From positions 248,001-312,000 of the forward strand of contig NZ_FCOC02000001.1 in the NCBI RefSeq assembly GCF_001544455.2: a stretch of DNA of 64,000 nt. Direction: 5' to 3'. Source of the stretch: Caballeronia sordidicola (lineage in GTDB: Bacteria > Pseudomonadota > Gammaproteobacteria > Burkholderiales > Burkholderiaceae). This document shows, piece after piece, positions 34,694-48,173 of this stretch (positions are counted from its first letter, which is position 1; each line of letters opens with the position of its first letter). The notes under the pieces were generated by a model. That model ran no database searches, was not told where the DNA came from, and saw only the letters and a program-made list of their open reading frames with translations. The translations under genes were made by a program, and so were the position numbers.

Positions 34694-36157
34694 ATGCACA
34701 TCGAATGGCAGGACTGGCTTCATCTTGGCACGTTTGTCATCATCGCCCATTTGCTGGGCGTGGCGGCGGCGTGCCACGCGGTGCTCAACACCCGCACGTC
34801 GCAAGGCGCGGTCGCGTGGGCGGTGTCGCTCGTCGCCATGCCCTACTTCACGCTGATCCCGTATCTGTTTCTTGGGCGCAGCAAGTTCGCCGGGTACATA
34901 GACGCGCGGCGGCTCGAGAATGAAATCCTGCGCAAGAGCGCGCATCCGACGGAATGGAATTTCCCCGATGAAGCCGCCCGGCTTCGCGGCGTCGCGCCGG
35001 GAGATCCGGCCGAATACCTCGGACATCCGACCATCCGTGCGTTGACGCGCTTGAGCGGCATGCCGTTCCTGCGCGGCAATGCGGTACGTGTGCTGATCAA
35101 CGGCACCACCACCTTCGATGCCATTTTCGAAGCCATCGGAAGCGCCAAGACCTATGTGATCGTGCAGTTTTTCATCGTTCGAGCGGACGAACTCGGGCTG
35201 AAGCTGAAAGACCTGCTTATCAAAAAGGCGCAAGAAGGCGTGCGCGTTTATTTTCTCTACGACAGCATTGGCAGTTTCGATTTGCCGCATCGCTATGTGA
35301 ACGCGCTGCGTGCCGGTGGCGTGCGGACGCATCCATTCGCCACCAAGCGAAAATTCGTCAATCGTTTTCAGATCAACTTCCGCAATCATAGAAAAATCGT
35401 CGTGGTGGACGGCGAATGTGCGTTTGTCGGCGGACATAACGTTGGCGTGGAGTATCTCGGCGGCAATCCGCGCTTGTCGCCGTGGCGCGACACGCATATA
35501 GAAGTGCGCGGGCCCGCGGTAGCGAGTATCCAGTTTGTCTTTATTGAAGACTGGTATTGGGCGACCCAACGCATTCCCGAAGTGGAAGCCTCGAAAACTT
35601 CCGAAAAGGACATGAGTTGCCTCGTGCTCGCAAGCGGCCCCGCCGACATGCAGGAAACATGTTCAATGTTCTTCGTGGAAGCGATCAACGCGGCGCGTTC
35701 GCGAATCTGGATCACTACGCCGTACCTCATCCCCGACGAAGCCGTGTTCTCCGCGCTGCGTCTTGCCGTGCTGCGCGGTGTGGACGTGCGCATCCTGATT
35801 CCAAGCCGGCGCGATCACCGCGTGGTGTTCGCTGCATCGACGCTTTATGCCTACGATGCGTTGCTCGCCGGCGTGCGGATTTTTCGTTACAAGCCGGGTT
35901 TCCTGCACCAGAAAGTGGTGCTGGTCGACGACATGTCTGCGGCTATTGGCAGCGCGAACCTGGACAACCGCTCGTTTCGCCTCAACTTCGAAATCATGGT
36001 GCTGACGGTGGACCAGAGCTTTGCCGCCGAAGTCGAAACAATGCTGCTCGACGATTTCGCCCAATCGTGGGAAATCAGCCGCGACGACTACCTCGGTGCG
36101 CCCGCATTGCGACGCATGGCAATGCATGTGGCGCGGCTGTTTTCGCCGATTCTTTAG
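34694..36157 (+). CDS. cls: Cardiolipin synthase (phospholipase D family)
   Basis: Cardiolipin synthase condenses two phosphatidylglycerol molecules at the inner membrane. The 487-aa product from ATG 34694 begins with two transmembrane helices (about 10-32 and 42-62, the latter in YFTLIPYLFLGRSKF). It has two HKD motifs: HRKIVVVDGECAFVGG at H232 and HQKVVLVDDMSAAIGS at H405. Family length and topology agree with ClsA-type enzymes. It begins 34 bp after prmB and converges on gpx. The SD is weak. Confidence 0.92.
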   Translation: MHIEWQDWLHLGTFVIIAHLLGVAAACHAVLNTRTSQGAVAWAVSLVAMPYFTLIPYLFLGRSKFAGYIDARRLENEILRKSAHPTEWNFPDEAARLRGVAPGDPAEYLGHPTIRALTRLSGMPFLRGNAVRVLINGTTTFDAIFEAIGSAKTYVIVQFFIVRADELGLKLKDLLIKKAQEGVRVYFLYDSIGSFDLPHRYVNALRAGGVRTHPFATKRKFVNRFQINFRNHRKIVVVDGECAFVGGHNVGVEYLGGNPRLSPWRDTHIEVRGPAVASIQFVFIEDWYWATQRIPEVEASKTSEKDMSCLVLASGPADMQETCSMFFVEAINAARSRIWITTPYLIPDEAVFSALRLAVLRGVDVRILIPSRRDHRVVFAASTLYAYDALLAGVRIFRYKPGFLHQKVVLVDDMSAAIGSANLDNRSFRLNFEIMVLTVDQSFAAEVETMLLDDFAQSWEISRDDYLGAPALRRMAMHVARLFSPIL

Positions 36158-36191
36158 GCTTGGACCAGGGCGCGCGCCGCAGCCCCAGCAA

Positions 36192-36671
36192 TCAAAGCAG
36201 CTTTTCGATATCGCCGGAAAGCGCGTCAGGCTTTGTTACCGAGCCAAACCGGTTGGTCACGTTGCCTTCCTTGTCGACCAGAAATTTCGTGAAGTTCCAT
36301 TTGATGCCCTCGGTTCCGAGCACGCCCGGCGCTTCTTCGGTCAGATAACGAAACAGCGGATGCGCGTTCGCGCCGTTCACATCGACCTTGGCGAACATGG
36401 GGAACGTAACGCCGAAGTTCTTTTCGCAGAAACTGATGATCTGGGCAGCGTCGCCCGGTTCCTGCTTGCCGAACTGATTGCATGGGAAACCGAGCACCGC
36501 GAAACCCCGGTCCTTGTACTTGTCGTAAAGTTCCTGCAAACCCTTGTATTGCGGCGTGAATCCGCACTCGCTTGCGGTATTCACGATCAACAATACCTTG
36601 CCTTGAAATTGCTCCAGGCTGACGGTTTCACCGCCCAGGGTTTCCGCCGAAAACGAATAGATAGGGTTCAT
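36192..36671 (-). CDS. Glutathione peroxidase family protein
   Basis: This 159-aa enzyme reduces hydrogen peroxide or lipid hydroperoxides using thioredoxin or glutathione. The catalytic cysteine C36 lies in VNTASECGFTPQY, the supporting Gln in GFPCNQFGKQEPG, and the Trp/Asn pair in IKWNFTKFLVD. It therefore belongs to the cysteine, not selenocysteine, class. The BtuE-like bacterial forms are mostly thioredoxin-dependent. It faces cls tail-to-tail with a 34-bp gap. Confidence 0.94.
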   Translation of the reverse strand: MNPIYSFSAETLGGETVSLEQFQGKVLLIVNTASECGFTPQYKGLQELYDKYKDRGFAVLGFPCNQFGKQEPGDAAQIISFCEKNFGVTFPMFAKVDVNGANAHPLFRYLTEEAPGVLGTEGIKWNFTKFLVDKEGNVTNRFGSVTKPDALSGDIEKLL

Positions 36672-36849
36672 TCGAAGCTCCGCTTTAAAAAAGTCAGTCT
36701 AAGCGAAACGCCGCACAAAGAACATTCGGCCAAATGGCTAATGGCGACTCTGACGTTGCCAACGGCGCACCGCAGATGAATGAGCGCGCGGCACGCGGCG
36801 GCGGCAGTCTAAAATAGCGTTTTCCCGTACTCGCCTGGGTCGTCACGCC

Positions 36850-38789
<1,940 letters not shown>

Positions 38790-38793
<4 letters not shown>

Positions 38794-39101
38794 CGGCGTG
38801 GCAAGGTCTGCCGTGGCATGCCTTCGTCGTCGTGCAGCATGTGCTTGCGGCCTTTTACGTGGCAGCGGATCGTAGCCACGACCTCGTCCTCCGTCACGTT
38901 TTCAGCCACCACGCGACGGGATATCTGCCCTTCCGAATCGATCCATTCGACGATCCGGCAGCCGCCGCCCCACGGTTGCGGAATGGGCGCCGACACACGG
39001 CAGCCACGCAGATGAAATGAAGGGGCTGACGAAGTTTGATTTGCGTGTTTCAAGGCGCCGTCCTTTTCCGCTCGTATCGGGGTTTGTCGCGATAGAAGCA
39101 T
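38790..39101 (-). CDS. Small uncharacterised protein, possibly DUF2866
   Basis: The frame codes 103 aa. The region after residue 30 (HLRGCRVSAPIPQPWGGGCR and IVEWIDSEGQ) looks like a real compact domain with paired cysteines and a basic end. It resembles the small DUF2866 proteins I recall from Burkholderia, but I cannot verify this. The first 28 residues may be spurious; an internal start is possible. Its stop overlaps the ABC-F stop by four bases on the opposite strand. Confidence 0.55.
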
Positions 39102-39195
39102 AGAAAAAGGATGCGCCGCGTGGGTTACAGGGACTGCACCGATTTTTACGCAACATTACGAAAGGGCCTGATCCAACCGCATCATTTGCGCATTA

Positions 39196-40584
<1,389 letters not shown>

Positions 40585-40636
40585 ACGCCTTCCTGAATAT
40601 CATTTACAAACACCAATACGCCTGGGTTCAACGCGC

Positions 40637-41707
40637 TTATTCGGCTCGCATCGGCACGCGCTGCGCGACCGCGCACATCAACTCGTAGCCGACCGTGCCG
40701 CACGCGGCGGCAACGTCGTCGATAGACAGCTTCGCGCCCCACAATTCCACGCGCGTCCCGATGCTCGCGGTCGGAACCGGCGTCAGATCCACCGTGATCA
40801 TGTCCATGGAGACGCGCCCGACAATCCGTGTCAACACGCCATCGACCACGATGGGCGTGCCTTCGGGCGCGCATCGAGGATAACCGTCCGCGTAACCGCA
40901 CGCCACTACGCCAATGCGCATAGGCCCGGTGGCGGAGAACGACGAACCGTAGCCCACCGTCTGTCCCGCGGCCACGTTCTGCAAGCCGATCAGTTCGGAG
41001 GCGAGCGTCATGGCCGGCCGCAAGCCGATGTTCGCCACATCAGCGGTCTTGCCCGTGGGCGACGCGCCATACAACATGATCCCCGGGCGCACCCAGTCGA
41101 AATGCGACCGCGCGTGCCAGAGCGTCGCCGCCGAATTCGCCAGGCTTCGCGTTCCGGAAATGCCCTCGGCGCCACGCTCGAACGCTTCCATTTGATGATC
41201 GATGCCGCGCGGACCATCGGCATCGGAGAAATGGGTCATCAGCGTGATCTGCCCAATACCCTGCACCGCCCGCGCCCTTTCCCACGCTGCGCGAAAACGC
41301 TCCGGCGTATAGCCGAGACGGTTCATGCCCGTGTTCATTTTCAGTTGGATATTGACCGGTTTCGACAAACGCGCCATTTCCAGCATGCGCAACTGCTCTT
41401 CGCAATGAACGCCGGTCGTGAGGCTGTACCGGTCGATTACATCGACATCTGTCGGACGAAAAAAGCCTTCCAGCAGCAAAATGGGACCGGCCCAGCCCAG
41501 CTCACGCAACTTGACCGCTTCCTCGAGGTCGAGAAGACCGAAACCATCTGTTGCGCGCAATCCGGGGAACGCTCGCGCCAATCCGTGGCCATAAGCATTG
41601 GCCTTCACGACGGCCCATATCTTGGATTTCGGCGCGTGGGCCCGCGCGATGGCTAGGTTGCTGGCGAGTGCGGCGGTGTGGACGGTAGCGGATAAAGGGC
41701 GCGGCAT
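40637..41707 (-). CDS. alr: Alanine racemase
   Basis: Alr interconverts L- and D-alanine for peptidoglycan synthesis. The 356-aa protein has the PLP lysine K35 in [12 protein letters not shown] near the N-terminus and the C-terminal catalytic tyrosine in [18 protein letters not shown]. The DadX and Alr forms cannot be told apart here. It is followed by radA and is divergent from lplT across a 469-bp gap; the alr-lplT pairing makes sense for envelope metabolism. Confidence 0.95.
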   Translation of the reverse strand: MPRPLSATVHTAALASNLAIARAHAPKSKIWAVVKANAYGHGLARAFPGLRATDGFGLLDLEEAVKLRELGWAGPILLLEGFFRPTDVDVIDRYSLTTGVHCEEQLRMLEMARLSKPVNIQLKMNTGMNRLGYTPERFRAAWERARAVQGIGQITLMTHFSDADGPRGIDHQMEAFERGAEGISGTRSLANSAATLWHARSHFDWVRPGIMLYGASPTGKTADVANIGLRPAMTLASELIGLQNVAAGQTVGYGSSFSATGPMRIGVVACGYADGYPRCAPEGTPIVVDGVLTRIVGRVSMDMITVDLTPVPTASIGTRVELWGAKLSIDDVAAACGTVGYELMCAVAQRVPMRAE

Positions 41708-42176
41708 GGAAGGTTCTGTTGGATGAAACGGATGATTCCGCGGAGCTGGCCGTCAAGGCAGACGGTGCGTGTCAGGGTCGGCGAGGCGGCAGCGGAAGTG
41801 CACGGGCTCGTGTTCTCACTCTTCTCTTCGTTGAACCGGCGGTAACCGGCTGCCGCGCTACGGCTGATCGGAAAAATCTGTGCGCGAGCCGTCCGGTATG
41901 CCGGCAAACCTGAGACCACGAACCCGGCACGAAATTCGAAAAGAACACATGTTTCGAATCAATACTTTATCGTCACCCTGCTGCCAGTCGACATTGCAGA
42001 ACGAATGTCACATGAGCGCCAGGTGACTGTCATGGAGGTTACTGCTAGTCAGAATGCGCCTATTTTCGTGTTATAAAGCCGTGCACACAACCCATTTCAA
42101 ACAGAAATTGCCTGAACGGGAGCCTGAGTGCGGATACGGGGCGGATCACCCGCAGTGCGGACTAGCATCGGATCAG
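41708..42176. other. Divergent alr-lplT intergenic region
   Basis: No convincing gene is present in these 469 bases; the frames crossing it have unlike composition and no good ribosome site. On the plus strand an extended -10 element, TG-T-TATAAA (42069-42077), lies 100 bases before lplT without a clear -35 box. It is the best promoter candidate here. The segment 41920-42070 is noticeably less GC-rich than the surrounding DNA. Confidence 0.4.
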
Positions 42177-43496
42177 ATGAAAAAAGGTTTTTACACCATC
42201 ATGGCCGCGCAGTTTTTCTCGTCGCTGGCCGACAACGCCCTTCTGATCGCTGCGATCGCCCTGCTGAAAGATCTTCATGCCCCGAACTGGATGACGCCGC
42301 TGCTCAAGCTGTTTTTTGTGCTGTCATACGTGGTTCTGGCTGCTTTCGTGGGTGCCTTCGCCGATTCGCGGCCGAAGGGCCACGTGATGTTCGTCACCAA
42401 CTCCATCAAGGTAGTCGGCTGCCTCACCATGCTGGTCGGCGCGCACCCGCTGCTCGCGTACGGCATTGTCGGTTTTGGCGCGGCGGCATACTCGCCCGCC
42501 AAGTACGGCATTCTGACCGAACTGCTGCCTGCCGACCGCCTGGTCGCGGCCAACGGCTGGATTGAAGGCACCACGGTCGGGTCGATCATTCTAGGCACGG
42601 TCATGGGCGGCGCGCTGATCAGTCCGCACATTGCTTCGCATCTGCTAGCGCTTCATATTCCGAAAGTCGATACACCTGCCGAAGCAGCCATGCTCGTGAT
42701 CGTGCTCATGTACATTGTCGCGGCGATCTTCAACCTGCGAATCCCCGATACCGGCGCGCGTTATCCGAAGCAGGAACACCGTCCGCTCAAACTCATCACC
42801 GACTTCGCCGATTGTTTCAACGCGCTATGGCGCGACAAGCTCGGGCAGATTTCGCTTGCCGTGACCACGCTCTTCTGGGGCGCGGGCGCGACCCTGCAAT
42901 TCATCGTGCTGAAGTGGGCGGAAGTGTCGCTTGGCATGTCGCTGTCGGAAGCGGCGATCCTGCAGGCAATCATCGCGGTCGGCGTTGCAGTCGGCGCAAT
43001 TCTGGCGGCCGCGCGCGTGCCGCTGAAGAAGTCGCTCTCGGTGCTGCCGGTGGGCATCATGATGGGCGTCGCGGTAATGCTGCTCGCGTTCTATTCGAAG
43101 CATCTTTTCCCTGTGCACTGGGGCATCTATTTTGGCCGCATGCACATTCCGGGATATCTGATCGTTGCGTACATCTTCCTGATGATCGTGGGCGGCCTGT
43201 CGGGCTTTTTCGTGGTGCCCATGAACGCGTTGCTGCAGCATCGTGGACACGTGTTGCTTTCAGCGGGACATTCCATCGCGGTGCAGAACTTCAACGAAAA
43301 TCTTTCCGTGCTCGTGATGCTGTGTCTCTACGCGGTGCTCGTCTGGCTCGACGTGCCGATCCAGTTTGTCATCGTGCTGTTCGGAACCTTCGTCTGCCTG
43401 ATGATGTATTTCGTCATGCGACGGCATCAGGCCAACCAGCGCGCCTTCGATTCGGTCGCGCTGATCGGCGAGTCAAGGCATCCATCCGGACACTAG
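42177..43496 (+). CDS. lplT: Lysophospholipid transporter LplT
   Basis: LplT is a major-facilitator protein that flips lysophospholipids across the inner membrane for re-acylation. The 439-aa product from ATG 42177 starts MKKGFYTIMAAQFFSSLADNA, the LplT signature, and has about 12 hydrophobic segments. The upstream part of the open frame (42054-42176) has no membrane-protein character. No partner aas gene lies beside it. thiM follows after 72 bp. Confidence 0.92.
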   Translation: MKKGFYTIMAAQFFSSLADNALLIAAIALLKDLHAPNWMTPLLKLFFVLSYVVLAAFVGAFADSRPKGHVMFVTNSIKVVGCLTMLVGAHPLLAYGIVGFGAAAYSPAKYGILTELLPADRLVAANGWIEGTTVGSIILGTVMGGALISPHIASHLLALHIPKVDTPAEAAMLVIVLMYIVAAIFNLRIPDTGARYPKQEHRPLKLITDFADCFNALWRDKLGQISLAVTTLFWGAGATLQFIVLKWAEVSLGMSLSEAAILQAIIAVGVAVGAILAAARVPLKKSLSVLPVGIMMGVAVMLLAFYSKHLFPVHWGIYFGRMHIPGYLIVAYIFLMIVGGLSGFFVVPMNALLQHRGHVLLSAGHSIAVQNFNENLSVLVMLCLYAVLVWLDVPIQFVIVLFGTFVCLMMYFVMRRHQANQRAFDSVALIGESRHPSGH

Positions 43497-43568
43497 GCGA
43501 GACTCGCGGAACGGCTTCGCCGCCAACGCGCGATAATCCGGTTATCTATTTCCCTCACGTCAGATTCC

Positions 43569-44381
43569 ATGCTCGCCGCCGATCTCTTTTTGTTCGCACG
43601 CAGCGTGCGCGAACGCGCGCCGCTGGTCCATTGCCTGACGAATCTCGTCGTCACGAACTTCACGGCCAACGTTCTGCTCGCGCTCGGCGCCGCGCCGGCG
43701 ATGGTCGTGGCGCGCGAGGAAGTCAGCGAATTCGCGCCGATGGCGAACGCGGTATCGGTGAATCTCGGCACGCTCGACCTGCCGCAAAGCCGGGCGATCC
43801 GCGCAGCCGTCGATGCCGCCAACACCGCGAACACACCGTGGATCCTCGATCCGGTCGCGGTCGGCCCATTGAGCTTTCGCACCGAATTCGCGCTGGATCT
43901 GCTCGATGCACGTCCTGCCGTGATCCGTGGCAATGCGTCGGAAATCATCAGCTTGTCGGGCGGTGTGTCGAGCGGACGCGGCGTGGACAGCACGGCGCTG
44001 GCCGAAACCGCACTCGATGCCGCGCAATTGCTCGCGTTGAAAACGGGCGCGGTGGTGGCCGTGACGGGCGCAACCGACTACGTGACCGATGGCCGCCGCA
44101 CGGTGGCGTTATCGAATGGATCGGTCTTGATGACGCGCGTGACCGGCGTGGGCTGCGCGTTGTCGGCCACGGTGGCGGCGTTCGTCGGTATTGCGCAGGC
44201 CGAAGACTTCCGGGCCGCCACCGTTGCGGCGGTCGCCTATTCGAGCATCGCGGGCGAACTCGCCGCCCGCGATGCCGCGTTGCCCGGCAGTTTCGCGGTG
44301 GCTTATCTGGACAAACTCGCCTCGCTCGATGAAAACGCGTTTGCCGCGACGCTCGTGCATCGTGATATTCCGGCCGCCTGA
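43569..44381 (+). CDS. thiM: Hydroxyethylthiazole kinase
   Basis: ThiM phosphorylates the thiazole moiety for thiamine salvage. The 270-aa protein has the ribokinase-like fold with RERAPLVHCLTNLVVTNFTAN at the start, the NASEI motif in VIRGNASEIISLSGG, and the catalytic GVGCALSATVAAFV near residue 190. Its stop overlaps the thiE ATG, so the two are co-translated. Confidence 0.95.
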   Translation: MLAADLFLFARSVRERAPLVHCLTNLVVTNFTANVLLALGAAPAMVVAREEVSEFAPMANAVSVNLGTLDLPQSRAIRAAVDAANTANTPWILDPVAVGPLSFRTEFALDLLDARPAVIRGNASEIISLSGGVSSGRGVDSTALAETALDAAQLLALKTGAVVAVTGATDYVTDGRRTVALSNGSVLMTRVTGVGCALSATVAAFVGIAQAEDFRAATVAAVAYSSIAGELAARDAALPGSFAVAYLDKLASLDENAFAATLVHRDIPAA

Positions 44382-45010
44382 TGATGGACCTCGATCTCTC
44401 GCTTTATCTCGTGCTCGATCCCGTTCAGTGCGGCGGTCATGCGCGTTCGCTGGAAGTGGCGCAGGCCGCGCTCGAAGGTGGCGCGACGATCGTGCAACTG
44501 CGCGCGCCCGAATGGCACAAGCGCGCATGGCTCGCGCTTGCCTCCGATCTGCTGCCGATCACGCGCCGCCATGGCGTGCCGTTGATCATCAACGATCACG
44601 TGGATGTTGCGCTTGCTTGCGGTGCAGACGGCGTTCATATCGGCCAGAAGGATCTGCCGCCGGAGTTCGCGCGCAAGTTGCTCGGGCCGGAGGCGTTGAT
44701 TGGCTTGTCGGTATCGAATGAGCGCGAAGTCGATGACGCGAATCTGCTCGGCTCCGTGATCGACTATGTGGGCGTGGGGCCGGTGTTCGATACCCCCACG
44801 AAGCCCGATGCATCAGCGGCGCTAGGCATTGACGGCACTGCGTCGCTATGCGCGCGGTCGTTGCATCCGGCAGTGACGATCGGTGGAATCCAGCTCGGCA
44901 ACGCCGCCGATGTCAAACGCGCCGGACCCGGCGGAATTGCGGTGGTATCGGCGATCTGCAGGGCCGCCGATCCACGTCTTGCCGCGCGGCAATTGCGTGA
45001 AATCACGTGA
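44381..45010 (+). CDS. thiE: Thiamine-phosphate synthase
   Basis: ThiE joins HMP-PP and thiazole phosphate into thiamine phosphate. The 209-aa TIM-barrel protein has the motifs [32 protein letters not shown] and [14 protein letters not shown]. The pyrophosphate-binding end is [31 protein letters not shown] replaces the more common RxK pattern (QLRxK) at the substrate loop, so the usual lysine is absent here; that is worth noting when comparing with canonical ThiE. Confidence 0.92.
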   Translation: MMDLDLSLYLVLDPVQCGGHARSLEVAQAALEGGATIVQLRAPEWHKRAWLALASDLLPITRRHGVPLIINDHVDVALACGADGVHIGQKDLPPEFARKLLGPEALIGLSVSNEREVDDANLLGSVIDYVGVGPVFDTPTKPDASAALGIDGTASLCARSLHPAVTIGGIQLGNAADVKRAGPGGIAVVSAICRAADPRLAARQLREIT

Positions 45011-45028
45011 TGCAAACCCTCTGAAAAC

Positions 45029-45835
45029 ATGACCCATTCCATACCCAACGTTCTCACCATCGCCGGTTCCGATTCGGGCGGCGGCGCGGGCATACAGGCC
45101 GACCTCAAGGCGTTTTCGGCGCTCGGCGCGTACGGTTTGTCCGTGATCACCGCCCTCACCGCGCAAAACACGCGCGGCGTGACGGCCATCCACACGCCGG
45201 ACGCGTCGTTCGTCACGGCGCAACTGGACGCTGTTTTCGACGACATCCGTATCGATGCCGTGAAGATCGGCATGCTAGCGAACGCCGATGTAGTGCGCGC
45301 GGTGGCGGCAGCGTTACGTCGATATGAACCGGCGCATGTCGTGCTCGATACGGTCATGATTTCCAAGAGCCATCACGCGTTGCTCGCACCGGAAGCCGTC
45401 GCCGCGTTACGCGACGAACTGTTGCCGCTGGCCACGCTGGTTACCCCGAATCTGCCGGAAGCCGCAGCGCTTTTGAACGACGCGTCCGCAGAAAACGAAG
45501 ATACGATGGTGCGCCAGGGCGAAGCGCTGCGAGCGCTGGGTGCGCGAGCCGTGCTGATGAAAGGCGGCCACCTGAGCGCCGCCGACAGTCCCGACTGGCT
45601 TATTGAAGCCAGCGGTTCATTGCGGCTGGGCGGTCCGCGCGTGGCGGTGAAAAACACGCATGGGACGGGTTGCACGTTGTCGTCGGCCATCGCCGCATTG
45701 CTGCCGCAACGTGAGTCGCTCGCCACCGCCACCGCCGATGCCAAGCTTTATCTGACGGGCGCGATAGAACAGAGTGCGCGGCTTGACGTCGGGCGCGGTG
45801 TAGGACCGGTGCATCATTTCTTCAGGTGGTGGTGA
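45029..45835 (+). CDS. thiD: Hydroxymethylpyrimidine/phosphomethylpyrimidine kinase
   Basis: ThiD phosphorylates HMP and then HMP-P for thiamine synthesis and salvage. The 268-aa ribokinase-type enzyme has [20 protein letters not shown] at the N-terminus, the [13 protein letters not shown] stretch and the late [14 protein letters not shown] with the catalytic aspartate-equivalent region. It completes a compact thiM-thiE-thiD salvage set. Its end overlaps the end of the convergent DUF1853 gene by 14 bp. Confidence 0.95.
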   Translation: MTHSIPNVLTIAGSDSGGGAGIQADLKAFSALGAYGLSVITALTAQNTRGVTAIHTPDASFVTAQLDAVFDDIRIDAVKIGMLANADVVRAVAAALRRYEPAHVVLDTVMISKSHHALLAPEAVAALRDELLPLATLVTPNLPEAAALLNDASAENEDTMVRQGEALRALGARAVLMKGGHLSAADSPDWLIEASGSLRLGGPRVAVKNTHGTGCTLSSAIAALLPQRESLATATADAKLYLTGAIEQSARLDVGRGVGPVHHFFRWW

Positions 45836-46742
45836 GGCGTGCATAGTGCAATGCGCGCTCGGGCCACTCATCCGGCACGACAAAACCGCGTGAATGCTCG
45901 GACCAGACATCGCCGGTGCGGTTGTAGTTCGCGACCATTACCGGCGACGTCAGTTTGGCAAGCGTGCCGGCGTCGAGCTTCAGCGCTTCGGCGTCTTGCT
46001 TGAACAAACTTCGTTCGGACAGCCACGAGAGTCGCGGCACCACAGCGAAGGCGCCGTCGCCTTTCGACTCGCGCCACTCCGACACCGTCATCCACCAGCC
46101 GCGCAAGTGATCTTCCGCGAGTTCGGAAGGCAGCGCTGGCATGCTTTCTCGCCGATAAAACAGCCGGCCTTTGACGAACAACTCGGCGCGCCACGGACCT
46201 TCAAAACCGAGCGATGCGAATTCATCTCTCGCGCTCAATCCCAGTTGATGATTCAAGAGCCGGTCGTGCTTCAGATCGAATCGATCCTGCAGATCCGGAC
46301 CGACATAATCCGATAGCGCCGCCCTGCCTTCGCCGATGTGCAGATAGAACTTCACCGCAAGCTCCCAATGCAATCGCTCACGTCGAGCGCTTTGCAAGAG
46401 AAAATCGACTTCGCCCAATGTCGTTCCGGACGAGCGCAACGGCACGTTCGCCGCGATCAGCCGCGCGCCGGGCACATGCTGAAGGAAGTATTCGAGCAAG
46501 GCTTCGGCATAAAGACCAAGACGTTTAAGCGATGGCTTGTGAACGTGCGCGTGCAGCGCGACAGGCTTGCGATCGAGCGCCGCGAGCCACTGCAACGTCC
46601 TCTCGCGCTCATCTTCCGCCACAGGGCGCGCGAGCGGCGCCCCCGCATGCAATGCGTTCAGCAAGCCGGGCGAAAACAGCAGCCACGCGAGATCCCGGAC
46701 GGCTGGATCGTTGAATTGCGAAGCTGTGTCCGGGACGTTCAC
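45822..46742 (-). CDS. DUF1853 family protein
   Basis: The product is 306 aa, starting at GTG 46742 (MNVPDTASQFNDPAVRDLAW). Its stretches VRDLAWLLFSPGLL, GEVDFLLQ, HWELAVKFYLH, VGPDLQDRFDLK and the WPERALHYAR end fit DUF1853, a family of unknown function whose acidic and lysine motifs (GEVDF and ELAVKFY) recall PD-(D/E)xK-type nucleases. The start overlaps the UDG stop (GTGA). The upstream 90 codons of the open frame overlap the UDG gene and are not expected to be translated. Confidence 0.82.
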   Translation of the reverse strand: MNVPDTASQFNDPAVRDLAWLLFSPGLLNALHAGAPLARPVAEDERERTLQWLAALDRKPVALHAHVHKPSLKRLGLYAEALLEYFLQHVPGARLIAANVPLRSSGTTLGEVDFLLQSARRERLHWELAVKFYLHIGEGRAALSDYVGPDLQDRFDLKHDRLLNHQLGLSARDEFASLGFEGPWRAELFVKGRLFYRRESMPALPSELAEDHLRGWWMTVSEWRESKGDGAFAVVPRLSWLSERSLFKQDAEALKLDAGTLAKLTSPVMVANYNRTGDVWSEHSRGFVVPDEWPERALHYARLTTT

Positions 46743-47692
46743 GCGCCGCCCGCTACCTTCTGCGACTCGCGATAAGTAGCTTGCGCCAGGCACAGATCGG
46801 CCCAGGCCTTGGCTTTGTCGGGGAGACTGCGCAGGAGATACGCCGGGTGATACGTCACGATCACCGGCACGCCCTGATAGTCGTGCACGCGGCCGCGCAG
46901 GGACGCAATGCTCGCTTCGGTCCTGAGCAGGCTTTGCGCCGCGAAACGTCCCAACGCGACGATCAGCTTCGGCTTGACGAGTTCGACCTGCCGCTTCAGG
47001 TACGGCTCGCAACGCGCGACTTCATCGACTTCAGGATTACGGTTGCCGGGCGGCCGGCACTTGATCACGTTCGCGATGAACACATTGTCCTCGCGCGACA
47101 ACGCCACCGCATGCAACATGCTGTCGAGCAGCTTGCCCGCCTGGCCAACGAACGGCTCGCCCAGCTTGTCTTCGTTTTCGCCCGGCGCTTCACCGATCAG
47201 CATCCAGTCGGCGTCGCGGTCGCCCACGCCGAACACCGCGTTCGTGCGCCGCTCGCACAACTTGCAACGCTCGCATACGGAGACGCGGCTGGCGAGTGCA
47301 TCCCAGTCGAGCGATGCGATGTCGTTGGCGGTGTCATCGGTGATTTCCGGTTCCGGCGGCTTGTGCGCGGGAAGATCGTCGAGCCACGGGATGTCATCGA
47401 AGACGGGAGGTTCCAGCGAGTCGGATTTGACGACCGGCGTTTCTTGCGGCGCAGGCCGGGTTTTGACCGGCGGCGCTTGCCGCGCGATGCCATGGCTTTG
47501 TTGCGCGGCCGTGAGCGCGGCGTCGAGTGCGCCCAGCGTCTCGCTGGCCTCGCCCGCATTGTGCCTCGGCGCACTCGAAGCGGCTTCCACGACAGAATCC
47601 ACGACCCCCGCCGATTCAACCGGCTGCGCTCCCCGCCTTACCCAGATCGTTCCGAGTCCGAACTCGTCGAGCATCGACTTACGCAGCGCCAT
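46739..47692 (-). CDS. Uracil-DNA glycosylase, family 4 (iron-sulfur)
   Basis: Family 4 UDGs remove uracil from DNA. The catalytic part begins around residue 135 with the cluster CERCKLCERR (C140, C143, C146). GEAPGENEDKLGEPFVGQAG at 167-186 forms the active site, and C-terminal IVTYHPAYLLR supplies the histidine motif. The first ~130 residues are an Ala/Pro-rich linker; the protein starts MALRKSMLDEFGLGTIW. The gene is chained between rimI (14-bp overlap) and DUF1853 (GTGA overlap). Confidence 0.92.
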   Translation of the reverse strand: MALRKSMLDEFGLGTIWVRRGAQPVESAGVVDSVVEAASSAPRHNAGEASETLGALDAALTAAQQSHGIARQAPPVKTRPAPQETPVVKSDSLEPPVFDDIPWLDDLPAHKPPEPEITDDTANDIASLDWDALASRVSVCERCKLCERRTNAVFGVGDRDADWMLIGEAPGENEDKLGEPFVGQAGKLLDSMLHAVALSREDNVFIANVIKCRPPGNRNPEVDEVARCEPYLKRQVELVKPKLIVALGRFAAQSLLRTEASIASLRGRVHDYQGVPVIVTYHPAYLLRSLPDKAKAWADLCLAQATYRESQKVAGGA

Positions 47693-48173
47693 CGGCTGGC
47701 TCCTTTGAAAACGTGAGACGCATCACGAGCGCATCCTCGCGCGACCGGTGGCGCGCGGGGTAATAGTTCTTCCGCCGCCCGATGGTCGCAAATCCGAAGC
47801 GCTCATACAGCGCAATGGCGCGCGGATTCGATGGCCGCACTTCCAGCAGCACGCCATCGAGCTTCTGATGCCGCGAGATGCGAACCGCCTCGCGCAACAG
47901 CGTGAGCCCGGCGCCGGCATGTTGCGCTTGCGGCGCGACGCAAAGGTTCAGCAGATGCATTTCGTCCACGACGGGCATCAGCACGCAGTATCCCAGCAGC
48001 ATGCCGGTGACATGCCGCAAGCACACGCCGAAATAGCCATTGCGCAGCGAGTCCTGAAAATTGCCGCGGCTCCACGGGAATTCGTACGCAATCTTCTCGA
48101 TAGCGGCGACTTCATCGAGATCCGCCTCCGTCATGGGAGACAGATATCGATCGGCGAGCAATACGCCGCTCAC
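47679..48173 (-). CDS. rimI: Ribosomal protein S18 alanine N-acetyltransferase
   Basis: RimI acetylates the N-terminal alanine of S18 and is often linked to TsaB. The 164-aa GNAT protein starts at GTG 48173 (MSGVLLADRYLSPM). It has MHLLNLCVAPQAQHAGAGLTLL (about 72-93) for acetyl-CoA binding and the NPRAIALYERFGFATIGRR-type end. The start overlaps the tsaB stop (GTGA). The 190 upstream codons in this frame are the shadow of tsaB. Confidence 0.93.
   Translation of the reverse strand: MSGVLLADRYLSPMTEADLDEVAAIEKIAYEFPWSRGNFQDSLRNGYFGVCLRHVTGMLLGYCVLMPVVDEMHLLNLCVAPQAQHAGAGLTLLREAVRISRHQKLDGVLLEVRPSNPRAIALYERFGFATIGRRKNYYPARHRSREDALVMRLTFSKEPADGAA

Noticed and set aside
41653..41919. 88-codon minus-strand frame upstream of alr
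   Set aside because: It overlaps the alr start and has no ribosome site or recognisable family.
43497..43568. TPP riboswitch before thiM
   Set aside because: The gap is only 72 bp and contains no THI-box core that I can see.
42812..44332. 506-codon plus-strand frame spanning lplT and thiM
   Set aside because: It runs through two well-supported genes in another frame and has Arg/Gly-rich shadow composition.
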